DNA of 20,483 nucleotides from JBBQKI01 sp038326725 (GTDB taxonomy: Bacteria > Bacteroidota > Bacteroidia > Flavobacteriales > Flavobacteriaceae), in the NCBI GenBank assembly GCA_038326725.1, contig JBBQKI010000035.1:1-20483 (forward strand), given 5' to 3'. Under the pieces are notes generated by a model. The model had not been told where the DNA came from. It saw only the letters and a list, made by a program, of their open reading frames with translations, and made no database searches. The position numbers and the translations under genes are program-made. Of this stretch, positions 1 to 7,790 are shown one piece after another (position 1 is the stretch's first letter; each line of letters opens with the position of its first letter).

Positions 1-585
1 AAACCCACTTCCGGTTCATTTACCATCGATGGCTTGACTTTTAAGGAAAACAAACATCAATTAAAACAACGAATTGGCATCGTGCCGCAAGAATACGCTT
101 TGTACCCCACGCTCACCGCTTATGAGAATCTCTTTTATTTCGGAAGCATGTATGGCATAAAAGGCGAAACTCTTAGAAAAACCATCATCGAACATTTGGA
201 GATATTGGGCCTTTCTAAATTCGCACATAAAAGAACGGCCACTTTTTCCGGAGGAATGAAACGGCGCGTAAACTTGATAGCAGGAATTCTTCACGCTCCA
301 AAAGTGCTGTTTTTGGACGAACCCACTGTTGGGGTTGACGTGCAATCAAAAAACGTGATTATTGACCATTTGAAATTATTGAATAAACAAGGCACTACAA
401 TCGTTTATACTTCGCATCATTTAACTGAGGCGGAGAATTTTTGCACCCACGTGGCCATCATCGACCACGGAAAGATAATTGTAAAAGGTGTTCCTTCGGA
501 GCTGATTAAAAATCAAGAAAACGCCAACAACCTTGAAGATGTGTTTTTGATGCAAACCGGTAAAGCCCTTCGCGATTATGCATAA
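1..585 (+). CDS. ABC transporter ATP-binding protein (5' end cut by the window)
   Basis: This is the C-terminal three quarters of an ABC-type ATPase. The reading frame is open from base 1, so the true start and the Walker A loop lie upstream of the window. Visible in order are the Q-loop region (GIVPQEYALYPTLTAYEN, about bases 79-132), the ABC signature (FSGGMKRR, about 244-267), Walker B with the following D-loop (VLFLDEPTVGVD, about 304-340), and the switch histidine (TSHHLTEAE, about 409-435). The set is typical of the CcmA/DrrA-like export ATPases that pair with ABC-2 permeases. The last 8 nt overlap the permease gene downstream, which supports a translationally coupled two-gene transporter. 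In flexirubin-type clusters such transporters are common companions. The cargo is not shown by the sequence, and export of pigment or a precursor is inference. Confidence 0.93.
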   Translation, partial: KPTSGSFTIDGLTFKENKHQLKQRIGIVPQEYALYPTLTAYENLFYFGSMYGIKGETLRKTIIEHLEILGLSKFAHKRTATFSGGMKRRVNLIAGILHAPKVLFLDEPTVGVDVQSKNVIIDHLKLLNKQGTTIVYTSHHLTEAENFCTHVAIIDHGKIIVKGVPSELIKNQENANNLEDVFLMQTGKALRDYA

Positions 586-1858
586 ACTCTGGGCATCCAT
601 ATATAAAGAAACACTTTTGTTGATACGCGATATTGGGGGAATTGCAATCCTATTCATAATGCCTTTGCTATTACTCGTGGTTATAACTTCGGTACAGGAC
701 AGCACCTTTAAAACCATCAGCGATATAAAAATTCCTGTGCTTTTGGTGGATAATGACAAAGGGGAAGTTTCCAAAAACATTATGGAAAACCTTGCCGCTT
801 CAAATTCTTTTGAAATAATTCAAACTAACTCCGAACCCGAAGCCCAAGAAGCTGTTTTTTCTGGAGAATATCAGCTTGCCATTGTAATCCCAAAAAATTT
901 ATCAAACTCGCTTCAGGGAAAAGTGGATCAAAATGTGGAAAATATTTTGGCGGAGTTTGGCTTGGAAGCAGATAGTCTCATTTCCCCAATATCTAAGCCC
1001 AATATTTCCACAATACCCAACGAAGTCAAGCTTTATTTCGATCCTGCAACACAGATGTCTTTTAAAACTTCGGTTAAAAATGGGATCGATAAAATGATTT
1101 CCAAAATCGAGATACAAAGTATTTACAAAGCCTTTCAAGGGGAATTGAGCGATGACCCATCCGAAGAAATATTTGATACCGAAAATTTCATCACTTTTAT
1201 TGAAATACTTCCTTCAAAAAACAATGAAGAAATCATCCCTAACTCGGCACAGCACAATGTTCCGGCTTGGGCGCTTTTCGCTGTTTTCTTTATAATCGTT
1301 CCACTTTCCATCAATCTTGTAAAAGAAAAAAATCAAGGTACTTTCGTTCGTTTGCGCACCAATCCGGTGAGTTACGCCACAGTTTTAGCGGGAAAAACCG
1401 TAGTTTATTTGGGCGTTTGTTTAATTCAGTTTACGTTGATGTTGCTCATTGGGGTCTATCTATTCCCGCTCATTAACCTTCCGGAATTGAATGTTTCGGG
1501 CAGATTGTCTTTGCTATATGTTGTTGCGTTATTTTCAGGTTTGGCAGCCATTGGTTTGGGATTATTATTGGGGACCATTGCAAAAACACAGGAGCAAGCT
1601 GCACCTTTTGGGGCCACATTTGTGGTTATTTTGGCTGCACTTGGAGGGGTTTGGGTGCCGGTATTCGTAATGCCCAGTTTACTCCAATCGCTCTCCAAAA
1701 TTTCCCCAATGAACTGGGGGCTTAACGGTTTCTATGATATCTTTTTAAGAAATTCGGGTTTTATGGAAATCCTGCCCGAAATTTCGTTATTATTGTTGTT
1801 TTTCGTCATCACGGTTTCGATGGCAATAATCTATAATCAAGGTAAAAATGCGGTCTGA
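578..1858 (+). CDS. ABC-2 type transporter permease
   Basis: This 426-residue integral membrane protein is the partner of the upstream ATPase. It has the ABC-2 (ABC2_membrane_3) layout: one N-terminal membrane segment (about residues 20-40), a long polar extracytoplasmic domain (about 40-230), then a cluster of hydrophobic segments from about residue 230 to the C terminus, including WALFAVFFIIVPLSINL. The conserved connector around KEKNQGTFVRLRTNPVS follows the first of these. The ATG at 578 overlaps the ATPase by 8 nt and is the natural start. Its own end overlaps the thioesterase by 11 nt. The ABC-2 class exports lipids, polysaccharides or hydrophobic drugs. The substrate here is unknown, and a polyene lipid or intermediate is inferred only from context. 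Confidence 0.93.
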   Translation: MHKLWASIYKETLLLIRDIGGIAILFIMPLLLLVVITSVQDSTFKTISDIKIPVLLVDNDKGEVSKNIMENLAASNSFEIIQTNSEPEAQEAVFSGEYQLAIVIPKNLSNSLQGKVDQNVENILAEFGLEADSLISPISKPNISTIPNEVKLYFDPATQMSFKTSVKNGIDKMISKIEIQSIYKAFQGELSDDPSEEIFDTENFITFIEILPSKNNEEIIPNSAQHNVPAWALFAVFFIIVPLSINLVKEKNQGTFVRLRTNPVSYATVLAGKTVVYLGVCLIQFTLMLLIGVYLFPLINLPELNVSGRLSLLYVVALFSGLAAIGLGLLLGTIAKTQEQAAPFGATFVVILAALGGVWVPVFVMPSLLQSLSKISPMNWGLNGFYDIFLRNSGFMEILPEISLLLLFFVITVSMAIIYNQGKNAV

Positions 1859-2276
1859 GTTCAAAAAGGAAATAAGTTTCACTTCGGAAATAAGGGTGCG
1901 TTTTACCGAAACCGATCCGTTGGGAATTGTATGGCACGGAAACTACATTCAGTATTTTGAGGATGGGCGGGAAGCATTTGGAAGGGAATACGGCATTTCA
2001 TATTTGGAACAAAAAGCTCACGGATTCACTTCCCCCATTGTTAAATCTTCCTGCGAGCATAAGTTGCCACTGCGCTACGGCGATGTTGCGACCATCGAAA
2101 CGGTATTCGTAAATGCGCTTGCCGCAAAAATGATTTTTCGCTATAAAATTTTTGACCCCAATAATAAACTGGCTTGTATTGGCGAAACTACTCAGGTTTT
2201 TTTAAATGATGACGGCGAGCTGTCGTTGACGAACCCTGAATTTTTTAAAAACTGGAAACAAAAAATGGGGCTTTAA
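1848..2276 (+). CDS. hotdog-fold acyl-CoA/acyl-ACP thioesterase (4HBT/YbgC-like)
   Basis: A 142-residue single-domain hotdog protein. The family motif is near the N terminus: RFTETDPLGIVWHGNYIQYF (about residues 18-37), with Asp23 and His30 in the positions expected for 4-hydroxybenzoyl-CoA thioesterase / YbgC enzymes. The long helix after the motif and the closing strands are of normal length. The family hydrolyses acyl-CoA or acyl-ACP thioesters in the cytoplasm. Beside ketosynthases and an ACP, likely roles are release of the finished polyene acid or editing of stalled chains. The ATG at 1848 overlaps the permease by 11 nt. The stop codon is followed in the same frame, after only one codon, by the start of the next gene, an unusual arrangement noted among the findings. 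Confidence 0.88.
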   Translation: MRSEFKKEISFTSEIRVRFTETDPLGIVWHGNYIQYFEDGREAFGREYGISYLEQKAHGFTSPIVKSSCEHKLPLRYGDVATIETVFVNALAAKMIFRYKIFDPNNKLACIGETTQVFLNDDGELSLTNPEFFKNWKQKMGL

Positions 2277-2279
2277 ATT

Positions 2280-3446
2280 TTGACGACATTCCTTTCACAT
2301 AACAATATAATTTCAAACTTGGGTTTTGACAGCAAAACAGTGGTTCAGAATATCTCGGACGGTGTTTCGGGACTTCAAATAATCGATAATCCTTCACTTT
2401 TGCCCGAACCGTTTTGTGCTTCCATTATTTCTTCCGAAAAAATTCAAAATGAATTCAGCAAAATAGCCAACCCTTTTGAATTTACACGGCTGGAACAATT
2501 GATGATTCTTTCATTAAAAAAAGTGATTGATAATTCGAATATTTCTTTGGATGAAAAAGTGGGATTGATAATTTCCACAACCAAAGGAAATATTGAAGTT
2601 CTTGAAACCGAAAGTGCATTTCCAAAAAATCGCGCTTATTTAAGCGAATTGGGGAAAACCCTTCAAGATTTTTTCAATTTTAAGAATGAAGCGATCGTGC
2701 TTTCAAATGCCTGTGTATCCGGTGTTTTGGCCATTTCCGTGGCAAAACGGTTTATCATGGAAGGAAAATTTAAGCATGTTTTTATCACCAGTGGAGATAT
2801 TGTGAACAGATTTATTATTTCAGGATTCAATTCCTTCCAAGCCCTGAGCCCGGAGCCTTGCAAACCTTATGACAAATATCGTGGCGGAATCAATTTAGGC
2901 GAAGTGGCCGCAAGTGTTTTGGTTACTTCAAATGGAGAGGATTTGGCTCCGGAATCGGTCGAAATTTTGGGAGAAGGCACTTGTAATGATGCCAACCATA
3001 TTTCTGGCCCATCAAGAACCGGGGAGGGATTGTACCGAAGCATACTTTCGGCCATGAAAGAATCACAAGTAACAGCATCAGAAATTGACTATATTTCAGC
3101 TCACGGAACGGCCACCCCATTTAATGATGAAATGGAGGCTATTGCTTTCAACAGATTGGGAATGGAAAAAACGCCTTTGAATAGTTTAAAAGGTTATTTT
3201 GGCCATACCTTGGGAGCTTCCGGTTTGTTGGAAACTATTATTGGAATGCATTCGCTTAAGCAAAATGTGCTTTTCAAATCCAATGGATTTGAGGAACTTG
3301 GAGTTTCGCAATCCATAAATGTTTTAAAAAACAACGAATCGAAAGAGATAAATTTATTTTTGAAAACCGCTTCAGGTTTTGGGGGATGCAATACAGCGAT
3401 ATTATTTAATAAAATACACAACCAAAAAAATTCAATAGCCAACTAA
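2280..3446 (+). CDS. beta-ketoacyl-ACP synthase (FabF-like, catalytically complete)
   Basis: A 388-residue thiolase-fold condensing enzyme. The active-site triad is intact: Cys145 in SNACVSGV, His275 in SAHGTATPFND, and His309 in KGYFGHTLGASG, with the usual Lys304 before the second histidine. It would extend acyl-ACP chains with malonyl-ACP. In aryl-polyene clusters one of several KS enzymes does this; the exact step here is not decided by the sequence. The start is a TTG at 2280: the preceding gene ends with an in-frame TAA at 2274-2276, and no ATG occurs until about residue 75, so only TTG (or ATT at 2277) can begin a complete KS. The N terminus (MTTFLSHNNIISNLGFDS) is shorter than in housekeeping FabF, as is usual for pigment-cluster KS proteins. 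Confidence 0.92.
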   Translation: MTTFLSHNNIISNLGFDSKTVVQNISDGVSGLQIIDNPSLLPEPFCASIISSEKIQNEFSKIANPFEFTRLEQLMILSLKKVIDNSNISLDEKVGLIISTTKGNIEVLETESAFPKNRAYLSELGKTLQDFFNFKNEAIVLSNACVSGVLAISVAKRFIMEGKFKHVFITSGDIVNRFIISGFNSFQALSPEPCKPYDKYRGGINLGEVAASVLVTSNGEDLAPESVEILGEGTCNDANHISGPSRTGEGLYRSILSAMKESQVTASEIDYISAHGTATPFNDEMEAIAFNRLGMEKTPLNSLKGYFGHTLGASGLLETIIGMHSLKQNVLFKSNGFEELGVSQSINVLKNNESKEINLFLKTASGFGGCNTAILFNKIHNQKNSIAN

Positions 3447-3458
3447 CCATTAAAACCA

Positions 3459-4520
3459 ATGTCAAATAATACAATGAAAGCTTGTGAAGCACTAGATGAG
3501 GCCCATAAAATAGCCTTTGCCCCTTTTGTGTTTCAAGCCACGATATCTCTCCGAAAACTTGGAATTTTAGACCTCATTTTCGAAAAAAGAACGGATGGCG
3601 GCGTAACCGTGGACGAAATCTCAAAAGAACTTTCCATCAGCGCTTATGGCGTGGGGGTTTTATTGGAAATTGCCGAAACCTCAAATATTGTGAATAGGAA
3701 TGAAGAAAATAAATTCGAACTTACCAAAATCGGATATTTTCTCAATTTTAATACTACGGCCAATGTAAATATGAGTTTTGCGAACGATGTTTGTTATAAG
3801 GGTCTCTACCATTTAAATGACGCCATATTAAGCGGTAAACCGGAAGGTTTAAAGGAACTCGGCACTTGGAGCACCATTTATGAAGGCCTTTCGCAGCTTC
3901 AGCCACATGAACAGCAATCGTGGTTTGAGTTTGACCATCATTATTCCGATGATATATTTGATCAAGCCCTTGAAATAATCTTTACGGCACAGCCAAAAAC
4001 ACTTTTTGATATTGGTGGAAATACTGGCAAATTTGCGGTGAGGTGCTGCAATTTCAACGAAGAAATCGCGGTAAAAGTGATTGACCTTCCGGGTCAACTC
4101 AACAAAGCTTTGGCCAATGCCAAGGCAAGCGGTTTAAATGGCAGGGTTACCGGGCATGAAATAGACTGGCTTTCGGAAAATCCTCAAATTCCAGAAGGGG
4201 CAGATATTGTGTGGATGTGCCAATTTCTCGATTGTTTTTCTGAAGATGAAATTGTAAAGATTTTAAAAACCTGTGCGGAGTCTATGTCTGATACTGCCAA
4301 ATTAATAATTGTGGAAACATTTACCGATAGGCAACGATTTAAAAGTTCCAAATTTATATTGGAAGCCACTTCGCTTTATTTTACGGTATTGGCAAACGGG
4401 AACAGTAAAATGTACCCTGCAAGTGTCTTATTGGGGCTTATTGACAAAGCCGGGTTAAAAATAAAAGAAGACATTCCCTTGGGCGAATTTCACACCATGC
4501 TAATCTGTGAAAAGCAATAA
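3459..4520 (+). CDS. class I SAM-dependent methyltransferase (COMT-like architecture)
   Basis: A 353-residue protein with a helical, winged-helix-like N-terminal dimerisation domain (about residues 10-95) followed by a Rossmann methyltransferase domain. SAM motif I is clear (LFDIGGNTGKFA, about 182-193), with the acidic end of strand 2 at VIDLPGQ (about 207-213). At the place where plant-type O-methyltransferases carry the catalytic His of the H-D-W motif, this protein reads QFLDCFSEDE (about 255-264), so Leu257 appears to replace the histidine while the Asp is kept. Aryl polyenes and flexirubin carry a methyl on the aromatic ring carbon, so ring C-methylation is a reasonable inference. The substrate, free acid or ACP-bound, is not visible. 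The gene starts 12 nt after the KS. Confidence 0.88.
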   Translation: MSNNTMKACEALDEAHKIAFAPFVFQATISLRKLGILDLIFEKRTDGGVTVDEISKELSISAYGVGVLLEIAETSNIVNRNEENKFELTKIGYFLNFNTTANVNMSFANDVCYKGLYHLNDAILSGKPEGLKELGTWSTIYEGLSQLQPHEQQSWFEFDHHYSDDIFDQALEIIFTAQPKTLFDIGGNTGKFAVRCCNFNEEIAVKVIDLPGQLNKALANAKASGLNGRVTGHEIDWLSENPQIPEGADIVWMCQFLDCFSEDEIVKILKTCAESMSDTAKLIIVETFTDRQRFKSSKFILEATSLYFTVLANGNSKMYPASVLLGLIDKAGLKIKEDIPLGEFHTMLICEKQ

Positions 4521-4562
4521 AATTTCCAACTTTTGCCTCAAGACATTTAGTATTTAACAAGG

Positions 4563-5183
4563 GTGAATAAAGATTATCACATTAAAAACTATTGCCATAT
4601 AAAGGGCCAAACTGTTTCAGTAAACGGAAAGGTGCTTTTTCATGACGGGACTGAGGATTTTCCAACCTTTATAAAAAATGCTTATAAAAATTTGAATACC
4701 GCTTATCCCAAGTTTTTTAAAATGGACAACCTCAGTAAATTGGCTTTTTTGGCTGCTGATTTGCTTTTGAAAAAGGAAAACTTAAAACCCGAAAATGAAT
4801 CAAATATCGCTTTGGTTTTTTCAAATAAAGCATCGAGCTTAGATACGGACCGAAAATACCAATCCTCCATCCAAAATGAAGCTGAATATTTCCCAAGTCC
4901 AGCAGTTTTTGTTTATACTTTGCCCAATATTTGCTTGGGCGAGATAAGTATCAAACATACCCTGTATTCTGAAAATAGTTTTTTTATCTTTGCCCGCTTT
5001 AACGCCGAATATTTGCACCTGTACACCAACAGTTTGTTGCGAAACGGGAAAGCTGAAAAAGTACTTTGCGGCTGGGTAGATATTGATGAAGATAGTTACG
5101 AAGCTTATTTGTATTTGGTTGAAAACGAAGGAAATTTTTCACATAGTATTGAAGAAATATACAGATTATATAACACATTATGA
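4563..5183 (+). CDS. half-length beta-ketoacyl-synthase-like protein (no catalytic residues)
   Basis: A 206-residue protein resembling the N-terminal half of a ketosynthase (the PF13723 'chain length factor' type known from aryl-polyene clusters). Suggestive stretches are NIALVFSNKASSLDTD (about 81-96), like the KS strand before the capping region, and FPSPAVFVYTLPNICLGEISIKH (about 110-132), where catalytic KS proteins approach the active site. There is no TAC-type nucleophile motif and no C-terminal His motifs. The GTG at 4563 is forced: an in-frame TAG lies at 4548-4550 and the next ATG is more than 50 codons downstream. It overlaps the ACP gene by 4 nt (ATGA), implying coupled translation. 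A scaffold or ACP-binding role is inference. Confidence 0.72.
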   Translation: MNKDYHIKNYCHIKGQTVSVNGKVLFHDGTEDFPTFIKNAYKNLNTAYPKFFKMDNLSKLAFLAADLLLKKENLKPENESNIALVFSNKASSLDTDRKYQSSIQNEAEYFPSPAVFVYTLPNICLGEISIKHTLYSENSFFIFARFNAEYLHLYTNSLLRNGKAEKVLCGWVDIDEDSYEAYLYLVENEGNFSHSIEEIYRLYNTL

Positions 5184-5437
5184 GCGAATTAAAACAAGAA
5201 TTAAAAGCAAAAATCATTGAGCAGTTAAACCTTGAAGATATTTCAGTTGAAAATATTGCAGATGACGCTTCGCTTTTTGGGGACGGTCTAGGTTTAGATT
5301 CCATTGACGCATTGGAACTTATCGTGATGCTGGACAAAGATTACGGCATCCGCTTAAGCGATCCAAAAGAGGGAAGAAAGATTTTTGAATCTGTACAGGT
5401 AATGGCAGATTATATTGAAGAGCACCGCACGAAGTAA
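5180..5437 (+). CDS. acyl carrier protein
   Basis: An 85-residue four-helix carrier protein. The phosphopantetheine site is Ser41 in GLGLDSIDALELIVML (about 35-50), the classic DSx(D/E) motif at the start of helix II. A phosphopantetheinyl transferase elsewhere in the genome would activate it. It carries the growing aryl-polyene chain between ketosynthase, ketoreductase and dehydratase. The ATG overlaps the stop of the KS-like gene (ATGA), so expression is coupled. After its stop comes an 86-nt spacer that contains a strong palindromic hairpin, which could affect mRNA stability or the ratio of ACP to downstream products. It is the only ACP visible in the window. Confidence 0.95.
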   Translation: MSELKQELKAKIIEQLNLEDISVENIADDASLFGDGLGLDSIDALELIVMLDKDYGIRLSDPKEGRKIFESVQVMADYIEEHRTK

Positions 5438-5453
5438 ATTTTATCTAAAAACC

Positions 5454-5500
5454 TCTCGACTGCGCTCGAGGAGGCATTTTCCGGTCGAGCGCAGTCGAGA
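5454..5500. repeat. REP-like palindromic element (16-bp inverted repeat)
   Basis: Bases 5454-5469 (TCTCGACTGCGCTCGA) are the exact reverse complement of 5485-5500, with a 15-nt loop that starts GGAGG. Each arm is itself an imperfect palindrome (CTCGA-N6-TCGAG). The element is much richer in GC than its surroundings and sits alone in the 86-nt gap between the ACP and the next KS. No U-tract follows, so it is not a classical terminator. From memory, related CGACTGCGCTCG palindromes are dispersed in many Flavobacteriia genomes as REP-like repeats; that identification is recollection, not computed here. A stem-loop mRNA stability or attenuation role is inferred. Confidence 0.85.
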
Positions 5501-5523
5501 CCTCTTAATTAGCACAATCATTA

Positions 5524-6726
5524 ATGAATAAAGGCGTTGCCATAACCGGAATGGGAATTATTTCTGCCATTGGAAACAACGTCGCGGAAAATTATGAAGC
5601 GCTTTTACAAGAAAAAAAAGGAATTTCCCGAATAGATAATGTCGAAACCATCCACAAGGATGAAATCATGGTGGGTGAAGTAAAATTTACCAATGACGAA
5701 CTGATTGCCCAGTTAAATCTACCCCCAGAAAATAACTATTCCCGAACAGCAATGCTTGGCGAAATTGCTGCCAAAGAAGCTATTGCAAATGCCGGAATCA
5801 TTGATATTAAGAAATATAAAACCGGGCTAATCCTCGGAACAAGCGTGGGCGGGATGGATATGACGGAAAAATATTTCTATGAATACCTAACCGAAAAATC
5901 CTTTCAAAAATATATTAACAGCCACCACGCCGGCGATTCCACCCAAAAAATCGCTGCACAGTTAGGTATTGAACAAGGCTTTGTTACAACCCTAAGTACG
6001 GCCTGTTCTTCCGCAGCAAATGCTATTTTGTTGGGAGCGCGGCTAATAAAATCAGAAAAGCTAGACAGGGTAATAGTGGGTGGTGCCGATTGTCTTTCAA
6101 AATTCACCATCAATGGATTTAAAACATTGATGATTTTAAGCGACACTTTCAATACTCCTTTCGACGAAAACCGCAAAGGTTTGAACCTTGGCGAAGCCGC
6201 AGCGTTTTTGGTTTTGGAAAGTGACAAAGTGGTTAAAGCCGAAAACAGAAAAGTACTTGCTTACGTAAAAGGCTACGGAAATGCCAATGATGCTTTTCAT
6301 CAAACCGCATCCTCGGATAATGGCGATGGAGCTACTTTGGCAATGCAGAAAGCATTGGAGGTTGCGGGGCTGAAATCTTCCGAAATAGATTACATTAATG
6401 CCCACGGCACGGCAACTGGAAACAATGACCTTTCCGAAGGCAGGGCAATTCAAAGAGTTTTTGGCGATAATGTTCCCGATTTTAGTTCCACAAAAGCATA
6501 TACTGGACACACTTTGGCTGCGGCCGGAGCAATTGAAGCCGTTTATTCAATTTTGGCTTTGCAGCATAATGTGATTTTCCCAAATTTGAATTTTAAAAAC
6601 CCAATGAAGGAATTTTCAATGATTCCGGAGGCTAAATTAAAATACAAAGAAATAAACACCGTGTTGTCCAATTCCTTGGGATTTGGAGGAAATTGTTCCA
6701 CCCTCATTTTCTCAAAAAACGTATAA
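5524..6726 (+). CDS. beta-ketoacyl-ACP synthase II-like KS (catalytic subunit)
   Basis: A 400-residue FabF-type condensing enzyme with a complete active site: Cys161 in LSTACSSAANAI, His294 in INAHGTATGNND, Lys324 and His329 in STKAYTGHTLAAAGA. The N terminus (GVAITGMGIISAIGNNV) and the GLNLGEAAAFLVLE strand are standard for the family. It lies directly before a catalytically dead KS homologue with a 1-nt stop/start overlap, the arrangement of KSalpha/KSbeta pairs in type II polyketide systems and of the ApeO/ApeC heterodimer in aryl-polyene clusters. It is therefore the best candidate for the main polyene chain elongase. That assignment rests on gene order plus the known Ape system, not on experiment. 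Confidence 0.94.
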   Translation: MNKGVAITGMGIISAIGNNVAENYEALLQEKKGISRIDNVETIHKDEIMVGEVKFTNDELIAQLNLPPENNYSRTAMLGEIAAKEAIANAGIIDIKKYKTGLILGTSVGGMDMTEKYFYEYLTEKSFQKYINSHHAGDSTQKIAAQLGIEQGFVTTLSTACSSAANAILLGARLIKSEKLDRVIVGGADCLSKFTINGFKTLMILSDTFNTPFDENRKGLNLGEAAAFLVLESDKVVKAENRKVLAYVKGYGNANDAFHQTASSDNGDGATLAMQKALEVAGLKSSEIDYINAHGTATGNNDLSEGRAIQRVFGDNVPDFSSTKAYTGHTLAAAGAIEAVYSILALQHNVIFPNLNFKNPMKEFSMIPEAKLKYKEINTVLSNSLGFGGNCSTLIFSKNV

Positions 6727-7790
6727 TGAAAAGGGTTTATATCAATAGCGTAGCGGCCATTTCGTCCCAAAAAACTTTTGATAACTCCACTTTTTTGGAT
6801 GAAGTCACCGAATATAATGCCACCGTTATTTCCGTGGTTCATCCGGATTATAAGGAATTTATTCCCCCAGCTGCTGCCCGCCGGATGGCAAAGGGAATTA
6901 AAATGGGTGTTGCAGCATCAAGAATTGCAATGGCTGAAGCCGTGGTGGAAACTGTGGATGCAATTATCTTAGGCACCGGAATGGGATGTTTGGTGGAATC
7001 CGAAAAATTTGTAAGCGGAATTATTAATGATCACGAGCAATACCTTACTCCAACTGCCTTTATTCAAAGCACCCACAACACCGTTGCCGGACAGATTGCG
7101 TTAGGGATGGAATGTAAAGCATATAATTTTACTTACGTTCATTCCGCTATTTCTTTTGAATCTGCATTAATTGACGCCAAAATGCAGCTGGAAAATGATG
7201 AGGCCAAGAATATTTTAGTGGGCGGGGTGGACGAACTGGGCGAGCATACCACAAAAGTACATTCAATTATAAACCACATAAAACAGGAAGCGGTTGCGAC
7301 CTCGGAGCTTTTAAATAGTAAAACCGAAGGCTCAGTTTTTAGTGAGGGCGCTACTTTTTTTGTAATTTCAAATGAAAAATCCAAGGCTTCTAATGCCGAA
7401 TTGGTTGCGGTTGAAACTTTTAATACGCTTCAAAAAGATAGGGTTTCCGAAAGCATCAAAAACTTTTTGAAAGAAAACAATTTAAAAATTGAAGATATTG
7501 ATCTCGTTGTGTTTGGGAAAAATGGAGATGTACTTTATGATGAATATTACAATCAACTTGAAAAGGGAATTTTCAGCAAAACACAACAACTTTGCTACAA
7601 ACATTTGACCGGGGAATATAATACCGTGTCTGCCTTTGGGGTTTGGTTGGGCGCAAAAATATTAAAAACCCAAACCGTACCCAAAGCTACCGAAATCAAT
7701 GAATTGAAGGCTTCAAAACTAGAAACTGTTTTGCTTTACAATCAGTATCACGGGGAAAACCACAGCTTCGTTTTGCTGAGAAAATGCTAA
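6726..7790 (+). CDS. catalytically inactive KS homologue, chain-length-factor-like
   Basis: A 354-residue thiolase-fold protein of full KS length in which every catalytic position has changed. Aligned with the neighbouring KS, the nucleophile region reads YVHSAISFESAL with Ser140 at the Cys position, the first His motif reads VVFGKNGD (Gly264 at the His position), and the second reads LTGEYNTVSAFG (Glu297 at the His position). Fold signatures such as DAIILGTGMGC and NILVGGVDE remain. This is the pattern of a KSbeta or chain length factor, which heterodimerises with an active KS and shapes the product tunnel. The start chosen is the ATG at 6726, which overlaps the KS stop by 1 nt (TAATG). An upstream in-frame codon at 6693 would add residues unlike a KS N terminus. 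Its end overlaps the deacetylase by 7 nt. Confidence 0.9.
   Translation: MKRVYINSVAAISSQKTFDNSTFLDEVTEYNATVISVVHPDYKEFIPPAAARRMAKGIKMGVAASRIAMAEAVVETVDAIILGTGMGCLVESEKFVSGIINDHEQYLTPTAFIQSTHNTVAGQIALGMECKAYNFTYVHSAISFESALIDAKMQLENDEAKNILVGGVDELGEHTTKVHSIINHIKQEAVATSELLNSKTEGSVFSEGATFFVISNEKSKASNAELVAVETFNTLQKDRVSESIKNFLKENNLKIEDIDLVVFGKNGDVLYDEYYNQLEKGIFSKTQQLCYKHLTGEYNTVSAFGVWLGAKILKTQTVPKATEINELKASKLETVLLYNQYHGENHSFVLLRKC

Noticed and set aside
421..780. 119-codon open frame on the minus strand
   Set aside because: It spans the end of the ATPase and start of the permease, both clearly real; low-complexity shadow frame.
4521..4562. Promoter before the half-KS gene
   Set aside because: TTTTG and TAGTATTT are present, but the spacing of about 13 nt is too short for the Bacteroidota consensus.
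5454..5500. Rho-independent terminator after the ACP
   Set aside because: The stem is strong but no U-tract follows, and the operon continues in the same direction.
6136..6510. 124-codon open frame on the minus strand
   Set aside because: It is antisense to the catalytic core of the second KS, and its Cys-rich translation resembles no family.
6693..6725. Upstream start for the CLF-like protein
   Set aside because: It would overlap the KS by 34 nt and add a segment not found in KS N termini; the ATG at 6726 fits the family.
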